Notes: generated from the sequence alone by a model not told the origin. Counted from the first letter of the stretch, positions 8,619 to 20,519 are shown. The stretch: 64,000 nt of DNA from an uncultured Collinsella sp. (GCA_900540945.1 UQHQ01000003.1:51940-115939), one strand, 5' to 3'. Translations and numbers: made by a program.

Positions 8619-10064
8619 ATGGCGAACAACCATATTGCGGGCGCTGCCGCCCGCACCGTCGCGCCCAGCGAGCTGTGCCAGCGTATGCTGGCTAAAACCA
8701 GCAAGGGCACCTGCGGTCCCTGCATCCTGTATCTTGAGGATGGGACCATTTTTTATGGCCGTGCATGCGGTGCCGAGGGTACCGCAACCGGCGAGGTCTG
8801 CTTTAACACGTCGCTCGAGGGCTACTTTGAGGTCATGACCGACCCGAGCTATGCCGGCCAAATCGTAACCATGACCTATCCGCAGATCGGCAACTACGGC
8901 ATTGACGAGACCGATGTCCAGTCGGCCTTCCCCGGCGATACCGCTCGCCCCGCGAGCGCTCCCGCCATGCGCGGCATGGTCGTCCACGACATGTGCGCCA
9001 CGCCTTCTAACTGGCGCTCGACCGTCAGCGTGCCGGAGTACCTGCGTGCACACGGCATCGTCGCTATCGAGGGCGTCGACACCCGCGCTCTCGTGCGCCA
9101 CCTGCGCGACAACGGTTCCAAGATGGGCATAATCTCGACGGAGATCTTCGACGTCGACGAGCTTGCCGAGCGCCTGTCCGCCGCGCCTACGCTGGTCGGC
9201 GAGAACCTGGTCAAGACCGTGAGCTGCCCTGAGCCCCACGCTTTTGCCGTGAGCGACCTGCCCGCTACGCATGACTTTGCGCTTGCCCCTACCGCTCCTG
9301 CCCGCCACAAAGTGGTCGCCTACGACTGCGGTGTCAAGCGCGGCATCCTGGAGGGCCTGGTTCGTGCTGGCTGCAACCTCACCGTCGTGCCGTGGGATAC
9401 ACCCGCGCGTCAGGTGCTCGACATGAATCCCGATGGCGTCTTTTTGTCCAACGGCCCCGGCGACCCCGATGCCGTGGTGGAGACCTACGAGCAGGTGCAG
9501 CAGCTAATCGGCAAGGTGCCGGTTTTTGGCATCTGCCTTGGTCACCAGATGATCAGCTTGGCATGCGGCGCCCAGATGGAAAAGCTCAAATTCGGTCACC
9601 GTGGTGGCAACCAGCCGGTTATGAATCTGGTCAGCCGCCGTGTGGAGATCACCGCGCAAAACCACGGCTTTGGCCTGTTGTTCCCCAGCTTGGGCAAGCT
9701 TGTCCCCGAGCTTTCGGGCGGCGAGACCGAGCACGCGGCCGATGGCGATCTGCGCGTCTGGGTGCGCCGCGGTATCGCGCCGGTCGTGATGAACGAGCGT
9801 TTCGGCCGCATTCGCCTGACGCATGTGAATCTCAATGACGGCACCGCCGAGGGCATTCAGCTGCTCGATGCGCCGTGCTTCTCGGTCCAGTATCACCCCG
9901 AGGCATCGCCCGGCCCCACCGATGCCCATTATCTCTTTACCGCCTTTACGCGACTCATGGACGGCGAGGAGAACTATCTGGACATCGATACCGCCAAGGA
10001 CCGCCTTGCCGGCTGGAATTTCGCCGAGAACGGTTCTGCCGCGACCGAGACCGAGGAGAACTAA
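8619..10064 (+). CDS. carA: Carbamoyl-phosphate synthase small subunit
   Basis: Glutamine amidotransferase subunit that feeds ammonia to CarB. 481 residues, about 100 more than usual. The N-terminal CPSase domain (LYLEDGTIFYGRACGAEGTATGE) and the class I GATase (LSNGPGDPDAV, GICLGHQ with nucleophile Cys near 305, QYHPEASPGP with the His/Glu of the triad) are intact. Extra length comes from an insertion of about 36 residues after AQNHGFG (roughly 351-387, just before LTHVNLNDGT) and a ~30-residue C-terminal tail. ATG 8619 follows AAGGAG at 8609-8614; the longer GTG frame at 8598 runs through the regulatory hairpin and is rejected. carB starts 1 nt after the stop. Confidence 0.95.
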   Translation: MANNHIAGAAARTVAPSELCQRMLAKTSKGTCGPCILYLEDGTIFYGRACGAEGTATGEVCFNTSLEGYFEVMTDPSYAGQIVTMTYPQIGNYGIDETDVQSAFPGDTARPASAPAMRGMVVHDMCATPSNWRSTVSVPEYLRAHGIVAIEGVDTRALVRHLRDNGSKMGIISTEIFDVDELAERLSAAPTLVGENLVKTVSCPEPHAFAVSDLPATHDFALAPTAPARHKVVAYDCGVKRGILEGLVRAGCNLTVVPWDTPARQVLDMNPDGVFLSNGPGDPDAVVETYEQVQQLIGKVPVFGICLGHQMISLACGAQMEKLKFGHRGGNQPVMNLVSRRVEITAQNHGFGLLFPSLGKLVPELSGGETEHAADGDLRVWVRRGIAPVVMNERFGRIRLTHVNLNDGTAEGIQLLDAPCFSVQYHPEASPGPTDAHYLFTAFTRLMDGEENYLDIDTAKDRLAGWNFAENGSAATETEEN

Positions 10065-10065
10065 C

Positions 10066-13380
<3,315 letters not shown>

Positions 13381-13395
13381 TGTGACCTGTCCGGC

Positions 13396-13480
13396 CGGGG
13401 CGGGAGGGGCTGAGATTTCCCCCTTTCGCTCCGGCTGCAAGCAGAGTCGCTCAGTGGCAAATTCGGCCCCTCCCGCCCCG
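13396..13480. repeat. Inverted repeat after carB, possible terminator
   Basis: Perfect 15-bp arms CGGGGCGGGAGGGGC (13396-13410) and its complement (13466-13480), partly extended by TGAGATTT/AAATTCG, enclose 55 nt. It lies 16 nt after the carB stop, with no T tract. It may act as a read-through barrier or be another hairpin element. Confidence 0.7.
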
Positions 13481-13569
13481 ACGCACTGTGTCTAGACGGA
13501 TTGCACCTTCCCCTGTTTCTAGAGATAAATACCATTTAACGGTGATATCCAACCGTTCAAGATATTATG

Positions 13570-13607
13570 TAATGGCATATTACGTCATATGATGTAATAT
13601 GCCATTA
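13570..13607. promoter_or_regulatory. Dyad operator candidate upstream of the PTS operon
   Basis: Perfect 14-bp dyad TAATGGCATATTAC (13570-13583) and GTAATATGCCATTA (13594-13607) around a 10-nt centre. The central ACGTCATATGATGT (13582-13595) recurs with one change at 16572-16585 next to the GntR gene. It lies 45 nt before the IIB start. Inferred to be the binding site of the GntR regulator encoded at 15762-16517. Confidence 0.6.
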
Positions 13608-13652
13608 GCAGTCAAGGATGATTGTCTGTGTTCAAGTCGAGAAAGGGGCAAA

Positions 13653-14129
13653 TTGATTAAACTGTGTCGCGTCGATAGCCGGTTAGTGCATGGGCAGACC
13701 GTGTTCTCTTGGTATCCAACGCTTAAAGCAAACGCTATTCTTGTAGTTTCAGATGAGTACGCCGCAAGCAAAGAGCGAATTCAAGCGCTGCGAATTGCAA
13801 AACCTGCTGATGCCAAATTGGTTGTCAAAAGTGTAGAAGATTCCATCGTGGCCCTTAACGGAAGCGCGGTGGATAAATACGAGCTAATTGTTGTTGCGGG
13901 AAATGTACATGACGCCTGTGAAGTTGCGCGCGCGTGTCCAAAAATAACGTCTGTGAATTTAGGCGGCGCTCGACCGTTGGGGGATAGCGTAAAGGAGCTT
14001 GGCCCTGCTGTGCGCCTTTCCCAATCCGATATTAATGAAATTAAGAAAGCCATGGCTGATGGAATTGAGTTCGAGGTAAGGCAGGTTGCTAGCGAGAAAA
14101 AACGTATCGTAACAAGTTTTGATTTGTAG
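13653..14129 (+). CDS. Mannose-family PTS component IIB
   Basis: 158-residue cytoplasmic phosphocarrier that passes phosphate from IIA to the incoming sugar. The N-terminal RVDSRLVHGQT carries the phospho-accepting His13 of the mannose/sorbose/fructosamine IIB family, and PKITSVNLGG follows the family pattern. The start is TTG 13653, with GAAAGGGG 4-5 nt upstream; the open frame from ATG 13599 would add 18 residues that run through the dyad operator. Codon use is more AT-rich than in neighbouring carAB. First gene of IIB-IIC-IID; no mannose-type IIA is nearby. Confidence 0.87.
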   Translation: MIKLCRVDSRLVHGQTVFSWYPTLKANAILVVSDEYAASKERIQALRIAKPADAKLVVKSVEDSIVALNGSAVDKYELIVVAGNVHDACEVARACPKITSVNLGGARPLGDSVKELGPAVRLSQSDINEIKKAMADGIEFEVRQVASEKKRIVTSFDL

Positions 14130-14143
14130 GAAGAGGGAGAAAT

Positions 14144-14921
14144 ATGCTGCTTCAGGCTTTTCTGGTTGGTCTTGCCGCTGCGATAGGTCAATCGGATTAT
14201 TTACTCGGTACTGCGATGGTCGAGCGTCCGATTGTCCTCGGAGCGATTGTCGGTATTTTTTTTGGGTGATATTCCGACTGGCGTTATTGTTGGTTTCCAG
14301 CTCGAACTCGCGTTCATGGGGGTCTGGCAGGTTGGTGCTGCCGTGCCACCCAACGTAATTGTTGGTTCAGTTTTGGGAACAGCCTTTGCGATTACTATGG
14401 GTGCGGGTCCCGAGACCGCTCTGACTATTGCTATGCCCACTGCGGTGCTTGCCGGCATGTTTGACAGCCTTATGTATAGTGTTGTTACGCCTCCTATGGC
14501 TGTCTGGGCTGATCGTGGTGCCGAAAAAGACGACCCCAAAACGATTGCAACCGCTATGTGGACCAATGGAATTCTCTACATCATTGCGCTTGGCTTGATT
14601 TGTGGCGTGGCTTTTTATGTCGGAAATGATGCTGTTCAGGCGCTGATTGACGCCATTCCTGATTGGCTTACGAATGGGCTTACGATCGCAACGGGTATTC
14701 TGCCCGCGCTTGGATTTGCGCAGCTTATGTCAATCCTGTCCACCAAGGAGCTGAGCTTCCTATTCTTTGGAGGCTTCTTGCTGAGTGCCTATCTAAACAT
14801 TCCGACGATCGGTATCGTGGCGTTTTCGCTGATCCTGATTGGGATTCTCAATATGGCTCACATTTTTATGCCTGCCAGTGCGGCGGTCGCTAAGGAGGTT
14901 GACGATGACAACGAATTCTAA
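14144..14921 (+). pseudogene. Mannose-family PTS component IIC, frameshifted at a T8 tract
   Basis: Membrane channel subunit of the PTS. From ATG 14144 (GAAGAGGGAG upstream) the frame reads MLLQAFLVGLAAAIGQSDYL through a stop just after FFG at about 14267-14269. The family continues as LGDIPTGVIVGFQLELAFMG in another frame to 14921. The break is at eight T residues (14256-14263): with seven T the reading is VGIFLGDIPTG without interruption. The rest (about 220 residues, several membrane helices) is well conserved. So either a real frameshift, a sequencing or assembly error, or a slippage-prone on/off tract. Its 3' end overlaps IID by 17 nt. Confidence 0.82.
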
Positions 14922-15765
14922 TGATGTTCTTGAGCTCTCGCCGGAGTCAAATAAATCGACCGATAAGAGAATAACCAAGAAAGACTTAAAGGCGTTATTT
15001 TGGCGTAGCTTTCCACTCAACATCATGTGGAGCTTTGACCGACAAATGAACGTTGGTTTCTGCTACGACATGATTCCGGTAATCAAGCGGTTATACGATA
15101 AGCCTGAAGACCGGATCGAGGCATATAAGCGTCATCTTGAGTTCTACAATATTCAAGTTACGTTTAATCCTCTGGTCGCCGGCATTGTGGCCTCCATGGA
15201 GGAGGAGAACGCCAACAATCAGGACTTTGACACCGCCTCAATTAACGCCATGAAAGCATCGCTTATGGCTCCGCTTTCCGGTATTGGAGATTCACTGATT
15301 GCCAGTACGCTTCGCATGATTGCGACGGGCGTTGTGACAGGACTTTGCCTTTCGGGCAGTCTGCTCGGCCCAATCCTGTTCCTGCTTCTTTATAATGTCC
15401 CAACGATCCTGATCCGCTGGTTTGGGCTTCAGTATGGTTATTCGCTTGGCAGTGGCATGATTTCGAAGCTGAACGATTCTGATGTAATGCACAAAGTTAC
15501 GTCCGGCCTGGCGATTGTGGGACTAATGGTAGTTGGTGGAATGGTGGCGACCACCGTTGCGGTTACCACTCCGCTCGCTCTTAACTTCGGCGACACCGCG
15601 TTTAAGTTGCAGGAAACGCTCGATGGGATATTCCCGGCTCTTTTGCCGCTCTGCGCGTTCGGGATCATGTGTCTTTGCAATAAGAAACAGGTCAAAATTA
15701 TTTGGCAGATTGTGGGCATTCTCGCTGCGGGTATTGTGCTCGGCGTCCTGGGGATTTTGGGCTAG
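14905..15765 (+). CDS. Mannose-family PTS component IID
   Basis: 286-residue membrane partner of IIC, typical IID with FWRSFPLNIMWSFDRQMNVGF, a cytoplasmic region containing MAPLSGIGDSL, and C-terminal membrane helices. ATG 14905 follows a strong AAGGAGG at 14892-14898 and lies inside the end of IIC, indicating coupling. An in-frame extension back to 14839 runs through IIC and is rejected. Its stop overlaps the convergent GntR stop by 3 nt. Confidence 0.9.
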   Translation: MTTNSNDVLELSPESNKSTDKRITKKDLKALFWRSFPLNIMWSFDRQMNVGFCYDMIPVIKRLYDKPEDRIEAYKRHLEFYNIQVTFNPLVAGIVASMEEENANNQDFDTASINAMKASLMAPLSGIGDSLIASTLRMIATGVVTGLCLSGSLLGPILFLLLYNVPTILIRWFGLQYGYSLGSGMISKLNDSDVMHKVTSGLAIVGLMVVGGMVATTVAVTTPLALNFGDTAFKLQETLDGIFPALLPLCAFGIMCLCNKKQVKIIWQIVGILAAGIVLGVLGILG

Positions 15766-16517
15766 AGAAGGCGTCCATCTTTTGAGATGCTGAACTCGAA
15801 GGACGATGCGTCTGCTCGCCAAACGGTTTTTGAATAGTGGAGCGGCATTTCATCGCAGGCATATGTGACGTGCTCGACAACGCTCACGGGGGCTCCAACG
15901 ATATAACCGAGAAGGTTTGCTTCTTGGAGCCCCGCTATTCCTGCGGTGATTTTGAGCTTCTCAATACCGGTTGCGATGCTGTAATGGTTGGCGATCAGGT
16001 CGAAAAGACTGGCATTGTCTGTGAGAAGCTCCAGTAGTCCGGGTAGAGTGCCCTGCGTTGCATAAACGGTGTCGATGGCGCAGGGGTCATTTTCGATATA
16101 AACCAAGCGCGCAACTCGTTGCACTACGGTTCCGTTGTCAATTTTGAGCTCCCGTGCAATGTGGGCATCAGCCTTGATCAAGCCTGTTTCCAAGATGGAC
16201 TTGGTTGTTTTATCGCCGTATTGGGGGTCGGAGCTCAAATTGAAAATGGTGCTTGTTCCTCGTTTCAGGGTGAGCTTCGATGGGTTTACAAATGTTCCCT
16301 TGCCTCGCAGGCGGTAGAGCAAGTTTTGGTCAATGAGATTCTGTACGGCGCGTCTTACGGTGATCCTGCTTACTTTGTATTGCTTGCAAAGCTCGGTTTC
16401 GGTGGGAATCTGACTGCCGCCGGGGAGTTCGCCAGAAACTATTTTCTTGAGGATATCGTTTTCAACGGTCTGATAGAGAAGCTCTGGCTGAGTGAGCTCG
16501 TCTTTTGCTGCAGGCAT
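15762..16517 (-). CDS. GntR-family regulator (HutC/UTRA type)
   Basis: 251 residues. An N-terminal winged helix (about 10-80; LPGGSQIPTETELCKQYKVS, ITVRRAVQNLIDQNLLYR, GKGTFV) is followed by a UTRA ligand-binding domain (about 95-245) that typically senses a phosphorylated sugar or metabolite. Start ATG at 16517 follows AAGGGG; the open frame from 16565 adds 16 unlikely residues. It is convergent with IID and divergent from the esterase gene. A sequence shared by its own upstream region and the PTS leader suggests control of both and of itself. Confidence 0.88.
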   Translation of the reverse strand: MPAAKDELTQPELLYQTVENDILKKIVSGELPGGSQIPTETELCKQYKVSRITVRRAVQNLIDQNLLYRLRGKGTFVNPSKLTLKRGTSTIFNLSSDPQYGDKTTKSILETGLIKADAHIARELKIDNGTVVQRVARLVYIENDPCAIDTVYATQGTLPGLLELLTDNASLFDLIANHYSIATGIEKLKITAGIAGLQEANLLGYIVGAPVSVVEHVTYACDEMPLHYSKTVWRADASSFEFSISKDGRLL

Positions 16518-16571
16518 GGTGGACCCCTTGGTCTTCAGTTTCTTTAGTACATAGTTATACGACAACTGAGG

Positions 16572-16585
16572 ACATCATAAGACGT
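16572..16585. promoter_or_regulatory. Second copy of the putative GntR operator
   Basis: ACATCATAAGACGT is the reverse complement of ACGTCTTATGATGT, 13 of 14 identical to the centre of the PTS dyad (13582-13595). It lies in the 124-nt gap between the GntR start and the divergent esterase start, suited to autoregulation and esterase control. Function is inferred. Confidence 0.5.
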
Positions 16586-16641
16586 TATCTCAAAAGTTAT
16601 GGAAATATCGATTTGGCGTTATCGCCGAGAGGGGATTTAAG

Positions 16642-17709
16642 ATGGGCAGACAATACGACGAGGCGTTGATTGGCGCCATCTCCGGTCGCTCGTTTATAAC
16701 CGAGAAGAGGGGGCTCGAGGTTCAAATTCGTCCGGTTCCTGATGATGAAAGAGAGCATGTGCTTGACCCACGAATTCTCGAGGTATCTCGCAAGAAGATG
16801 CGGAATGTTAGCATGTCTCCGAGCTGGACGAGCCTTATTGGAATGCGTCATCGCCCGGACAAGCCGACATACCGCCTGCTCGATGGTGAGGTTCAGCGCG
16901 ATGAGATCCTCATGGAGGCGGCCGATCGCTATATAGATTTATTCGTCTGGACGCCACCAAATCATAAGGAGGCAAGTCCAGCGCTTGTTTACCTGCATGG
17001 CGGCGCGTTTATGGCGGGGAATGTTCTGCAATTTGAACATCAGCTCGAGTTCATCGCCGAAAAGTCTGGCGCAGTGGTGGTTTATCCAGAATACCGCTTG
17101 GCGCCGGAGACGGCATTTCCCGGGCAGATCGAGGATTGCGTTCTTGCTCTTGATTATGTGCGCGAGCATGCCAGGAATCTCGGAATCGATCCTCATAAAA
17201 TAATGGTCGCCGGCGACTCCGCGGGAGGAAGCCTTACTAATGCGTGTGTTCAGCTCAGGGGTGCTGGAGCTGTAGCCCATGCCTTCGAAATCTATCCTGA
17301 AGTCGACCTTGCGGGCGAACAGGGCGAGGGATATGAGGATTTTCCTGCGATAGCCGATCAAGAGGACGTTGCGCGTTTTCGCATCGACCATCTTCGCGAT
17401 TCGGACGGCCCGATGGTCGAACTTTGTGCACACGGAAAAATGTCTCCTCATGACCCGTTGATTTCTGCGCTAATGCTTGAGGACTGCACTGATTTCCCCC
17501 CGGTGACTATCGTGACATCCGAATACGATCCGCTTCGTATCCCCGATGAAAAATGGGCTACAAAATTACGGTCTTCAGGAATCGATGTCGAGGTCATCGA
17601 GTATGCCGGATGTGACCATGGTTTCTTCGATCATTTTGGCGTGTACCCGCAATCGGAAGACGTGTGTTTGTTGATGGCCGAGAAGCTTAAAGAAATGGCT
17701 GCACAATAA
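16642..17709 (+). CDS. Alpha/beta hydrolase, HSL-type esterase/lipase
   Basis: 355 residues, cytoplasmic. The oxyanion-hole motif HGGAF lies near residue 118 and the nucleophile elbow GDSAGG near 192. A late Asp (SEYDPLRIPDE) and His (CDHGFFDHF) complete the Ser-Asp-His triad, which is the hormone-sensitive-lipase pattern with carboxyl ester substrates. GAGAGGGG precedes ATG 16642. Its position divergent from GntR and beside a PTS suggests it deacylates an imported sugar derivative or related ester, which is inference. The moderately AT-rich composition is shared with the PTS genes. Confidence 0.85.
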   Translation: MGRQYDEALIGAISGRSFITEKRGLEVQIRPVPDDEREHVLDPRILEVSRKKMRNVSMSPSWTSLIGMRHRPDKPTYRLLDGEVQRDEILMEAADRYIDLFVWTPPNHKEASPALVYLHGGAFMAGNVLQFEHQLEFIAEKSGAVVVYPEYRLAPETAFPGQIEDCVLALDYVREHARNLGIDPHKIMVAGDSAGGSLTNACVQLRGAGAVAHAFEIYPEVDLAGEQGEGYEDFPAIADQEDVARFRIDHLRDSDGPMVELCAHGKMSPHDPLISALMLEDCTDFPPVTIVTSEYDPLRIPDEKWATKLRSSGIDVEVIEYAGCDHGFFDHFGVYPQSEDVCLLMAEKLKEMAAQ

Positions 17710-17786
17710 CGTCTCTCGGCGATAAGGGACTGAAGTCGCCTGTGTTTCTGCATTCGTGGTTCTCAGTCTGATTATAAAAATGAGGC

Positions 17787-17826
17787 TTGCTCCTTGCCCG
17801 AGTGGGTGGGGAGCAGTTTGTTTTTT
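17787..17826 (+). terminator. Rho-independent terminator after the esterase; rest of gap
   Basis: GCTCCTTGCCC (17789-17799) pairs with GGGTGGGGAGC (17804-17814, two G-U-type pairs) around GAGT and is followed by TTTGTTTTTT. The rest of the 332-nt gap 17710-18041 holds no gene that I can support; just before the antitoxin is an AT-rich leader with AAAAAGAAT/ATTCTTTTT, a possible autoregulatory site. Confidence 0.8.
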
Positions 17827-18041
17827 GTAGCGATGCGAGGCGAGTGCCGCGCACTTTAGATCGCCATTTTGATTCGCTGTATACCACTTGACGTAATAAA
17901 AGAGGCAAGGGCGGTGCGAGGGCCAACAGTCATTCTAAGCTCGGATTCGCATCCTAAAAGGTTGTTTCGGTTGCGCGGTACAATATAGCAAAAAAGAATG
18001 ATAAAATGAATTCGAAAAGGAATTCTTTTTAGGAGGTATGT

Positions 18042-18362
18042 ATGCCTGCTTTGCAGATGCTCGACAACCTTGTTCCAATTAGCGATTTCAGCCACGGTAA
18101 GGGCTCGGCTGCATTTTCGAAGGTTGGGGACGACAATCCTGTTGTGGTTCTCAAACACAACAAGCCGGCGTTTGTGATTGTGACACCCGATGAATATAGG
18201 GAAGCGAAGCAAGCGGAGGAGGACCTCGCCTTGTTAACGTTGGCACTTAAGAGAGTGGCTGCGGCAAGTGACGATGCGCTTGTTTCCCTGTCTGATGTTA
18301 TGGAAGAGCTGGGTGTGAATCAGGACGAACTCGATCAGATGGATGAGGTCGAGTTTGAATGA
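18042..18362 (+). CDS. Antitoxin, Phd/YefM family
   Basis: 106 residues. The N-terminal segment PISDFSHGKGSAAFSKVGDDNPVVVLKHNKPAFVIVTPDEY is the Phd/YefM DNA-binding fold, in which a short strand and helices bind the operator. The acidic C-terminal half (VMEELGVNQDELDQMDEVEFE) would wrap the toxin. TAGGAGG lies 5-10 nt before ATG 18042. The toxin ATG overlaps the stop (ATGA). Known members repress their own promoter, and the AT-rich dyad in the leader fits this. Confidence 0.87.
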   Translation: MPALQMLDNLVPISDFSHGKGSAAFSKVGDDNPVVVLKHNKPAFVIVTPDEYREAKQAEEDLALLTLALKRVAAASDDALVSLSDVMEELGVNQDELDQMDEVEFE

Positions 18363-18709
18363 GTGGGTACGAAGTCGCTTTCTACCCGGATGCTCTCAAG
18401 GATATTAAGCGTCTGGACGGCTCTCAACGAAAGATCGTCCTTAAGGCTATAGAAAAAATCAGAACGAATCCATTGCCGCAGAACGAAGGTGGATTCGGCA
18501 AGCCTCTTGGAAACAAGGCAGGTACGGATTTGACTGGCTTTATGAAAATCAAGCTCAGGGGAAGTGGCATTCGAATCGTGTACCGCCTTATCAGAATTAA
18601 AGAAAAGATGGCCATCGTAGTGGTAGGCGCTCGCGAAGACATGGAAGTCTACCGAACTGCTCAGAGACGAGAACTCGATTTCGAGAAATGGGCGGAAGAG
18701 AATATCTAG
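18359..18709 (+). CDS. Toxin, RelE/ParE superfamily (mRNA interferase-like)
   Basis: 116 residues. YEVAFYPDALKDIKRLDGSQRKIVLKAIEKI is the typical N-terminal helix pair of RelE. KLRGSGIRIVYRLIRIKEKMAIVVVGARED is the beta-sheet core with the basic Arg residues used for ribosome-dependent mRNA cleavage. It overlaps the antitoxin by 4 nt (ATGA), the usual coupled arrangement. Both genes are intact. Closest to the plasmid-type RelE group; ParE-like gyrase inhibition is the alternative. Confidence 0.86.
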   Translation: MSGYEVAFYPDALKDIKRLDGSQRKIVLKAIEKIRTNPLPQNEGGFGKPLGNKAGTDLTGFMKIKLRGSGIRIVYRLIRIKEKMAIVVVGAREDMEVYRTAQRRELDFEKWAEENI

Positions 18710-18744
18710 CTTTAACGATGAACGACGAGTGAGCGTTGGTGGGG

Positions 18745-18774
18745 CCCTGACGAATTAGATTCGTTAGGGTTTTT
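18745..18774 (+). terminator. Rho-independent terminator after the toxin
   Basis: An 11-bp stem (CCCTGACGAAT 18745-18755 with 18759-18769, one G-U pair) and a TAG loop are followed by TTTTT. It closes the toxin-antitoxin operon 36 nt after the stop. Confidence 0.92.
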
Positions 18775-18960
18775 CGCTGAACCAATTGCCTTTCAGCCTC
18801 CGTTGACCTTTCCTTCCAATTCATCAGCCAACGTACGTCATGGCAATCCCCGGTCAGCCGCCACCACAAAGACCGCAGGGACGGGAGCAGCTATACTACT
18901 CTCAGTAGTTAAGGGTCGCGGATCCGCCGCGTCGCCGCTCTCAACAGGAGGTCTTTGTTT

Positions 18961-19425
18961 ATGGTAGATCAAAAGCCGGTTGTCGGGATCATCATGGGTT
19001 CCAAGTCCGATCTGGGCGTTATGGAAGGCTGCACCGCCGAGCTCGAGGCGCTTGGTGTGCCCTATGAGCTCGTCATTGCGAGCGCACACCGCACGCCGGC
19101 GAAGGTCCACGAGTGGGCCTCGACTGCTGCCGATCGCGGTATCAAAGTAATTATCGCCGCCGCCGGCAAGGCCGCTCACCTGGGTGGTGTCGTGGCTGCC
19201 TTTACGCCGCTGCCGGTTATCGGCGTGCCTATGAAGACGAGTGACCTGGGCGGTATGGACTCGCTGCTGTCGATGGTGCAGATGCCTTCGGGCGTGCCCG
19301 TGGCCTGCGTTGCCATCAACGGCGCCAAGAACGCCGCCATCTATGCCACGCAGATTCTGGGTGCTTGCGACCCCGAGTACCGCAAGGTTATCGAGAAAAT
19401 GAAGCAGGAGATGGCCGACGCCTAA
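18961..19425 (+). CDS. purE: N5-carboxyaminoimidazole ribonucleotide mutase
   Basis: 154 residues. Class I PurE interconverts N5-CAIR and CAIR in purine synthesis. MGSKSDLGVM (phosphate-binding loop), ASAHRTP (active-site His) and AAGKAAHLGGVVAAFTPLPVIGVP are present. AGGAGG at 18946-18951 sets ATG 18961; the in-frame TTG 18955 is too close to it. PurK is not adjacent. The sortase gene follows 36 nt later with its own ribosome-binding site. Confidence 0.95.
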   Translation: MVDQKPVVGIIMGSKSDLGVMEGCTAELEALGVPYELVIASAHRTPAKVHEWASTAADRGIKVIIAAAGKAAHLGGVVAAFTPLPVIGVPMKTSDLGGMDSLLSMVQMPSGVPVACVAINGAKNAAIYATQILGACDPEYRKVIEKMKQEMADA

Positions 19426-19461
19426 GCGGCTTGCCATTCCGCTGTAATCATAGGGAGAGTC

Positions 19462-20466
19462 ATGTCCGACTATCAGGGAAAACGTTTCTCGGCTTCTCAG
19501 ATCCCCGATCCATCCAAGGCGGGATCGGCCCGCTCCATGCAGCAGGGTCGGGCATCCTCTCCTCAACAGGCTCGTGCGCCGCGCCCCGTAACGCCGACGT
19601 CCCATCGCCGTCAGGATACGCCGGCTGCGTATCGCCCCTCGTCATATGGCACGGCAAAGAAGCAGACCCGGACGACGAGGCAACCGAGCGGCGCTCCGTC
19701 CAGCTACACCGAGCCGCCGCGCAAGAAACGCCGCTCCATCATCCCCATTCTGCTCATCATCGTGGGCATCGGTCTGATTGTCGCCGCCGCCGCCATCTTT
19801 ATCAATGCTCAGATTGGCTATAAGCAGGCGAGCGATTCATACCAGAAAATCGAGAAGCAATATGTAAGCGATAAGGACGCTAGCGGCGTGCCGATTATCG
19901 ACTTCGATGCGCTTGCTCAGACAAACCCCGAGATTGTGGGTTGGATTTACGTGCCGGGAACCAACATCAACTATCCCGTGGTGCAGACCAACAACAACTC
20001 CAAATACCTCAACACGCTGTTCGACGGTACGGCCAATGCGTCCGGGGCCATTTTCCTGGATAGCGATGACACCGCGCCGGGAATGGTTGACCAGCAGACC
20101 ACGATCTACGGCCACCACATGAATGACGGGTCGATGTTCAACGTGATTTCGGACACCACCGACCAAGCGACATTCGATAGCATCGAGTACGTGTATTACA
20201 TCACGCGCGATGCAACGTATAAGCTGCGACCGCTGGCGACCAAGGTCGTCGAGGACACGTATGCCAAGGCGCGCACGCCCAACTTTGAAGGCGATGACGG
20301 ACTGAAGAGCTATCTGTCCGAGATGCTCGACGGTGCTTCTGCCGTGGCGAGCGACGCCACCGAGCGTGCCGCTTCGGCAACCAAGGTCGTAACGCTTGTG
20401 ACCTGCCGTTCGCTGTCATTTAGCAATACGCGCGCCGTCATGGTGCTCACGCCGGTCGAGGAATAA
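19462..20466 (+). CDS. srtB: Class B sortase
   Basis: 334 residues. A long basic, Ser/Pro-rich cytoplasmic N-terminus (~88 residues, RQDTPAAYRPSSYGTAKKQT) precedes one membrane helix (about 90-113, IIPILLIIVGIGLIVAAAAIF) and an extracellular transpeptidase domain. Catalytic His is in TTIYGHHMNDGSMFN (~217), Cys in TLVTCRS (~315) and Arg in SFSNTRAVM (~324). The YGHHM-NDG-SMF context is characteristic of class B. It has no sorting-signal substrate beside it. The two LAxTG proteins at 34-43 kb are possible clients, though LAxTG is usually read by class E enzymes, so this pairing is uncertain. Confidence 0.9.
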   Translation: MSDYQGKRFSASQIPDPSKAGSARSMQQGRASSPQQARAPRPVTPTSHRRQDTPAAYRPSSYGTAKKQTRTTRQPSGAPSSYTEPPRKKRRSIIPILLIIVGIGLIVAAAAIFINAQIGYKQASDSYQKIEKQYVSDKDASGVPIIDFDALAQTNPEIVGWIYVPGTNINYPVVQTNNNSKYLNTLFDGTANASGAIFLDSDDTAPGMVDQQTTIYGHHMNDGSMFNVISDTTDQATFDSIEYVYYITRDATYKLRPLATKVVEDTYAKARTPNFEGDDGLKSYLSEMLDGASAVASDATERAASATKVVTLVTCRSLSFSNTRAVMVLTPVEE

Positions 20467-20519
20467 AGTGTCCGGGCCCCGTCCCAAAAAGACTACCCTG
20501 GAAATCAAAAGGAGAAATG

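Noticed and set aside
18042..18709. Prophage remnant around the toxin-antitoxin pair
   Set aside because: No integrase, capsid or repressor gene nearby; the pair is a self-contained operon with its own terminator.
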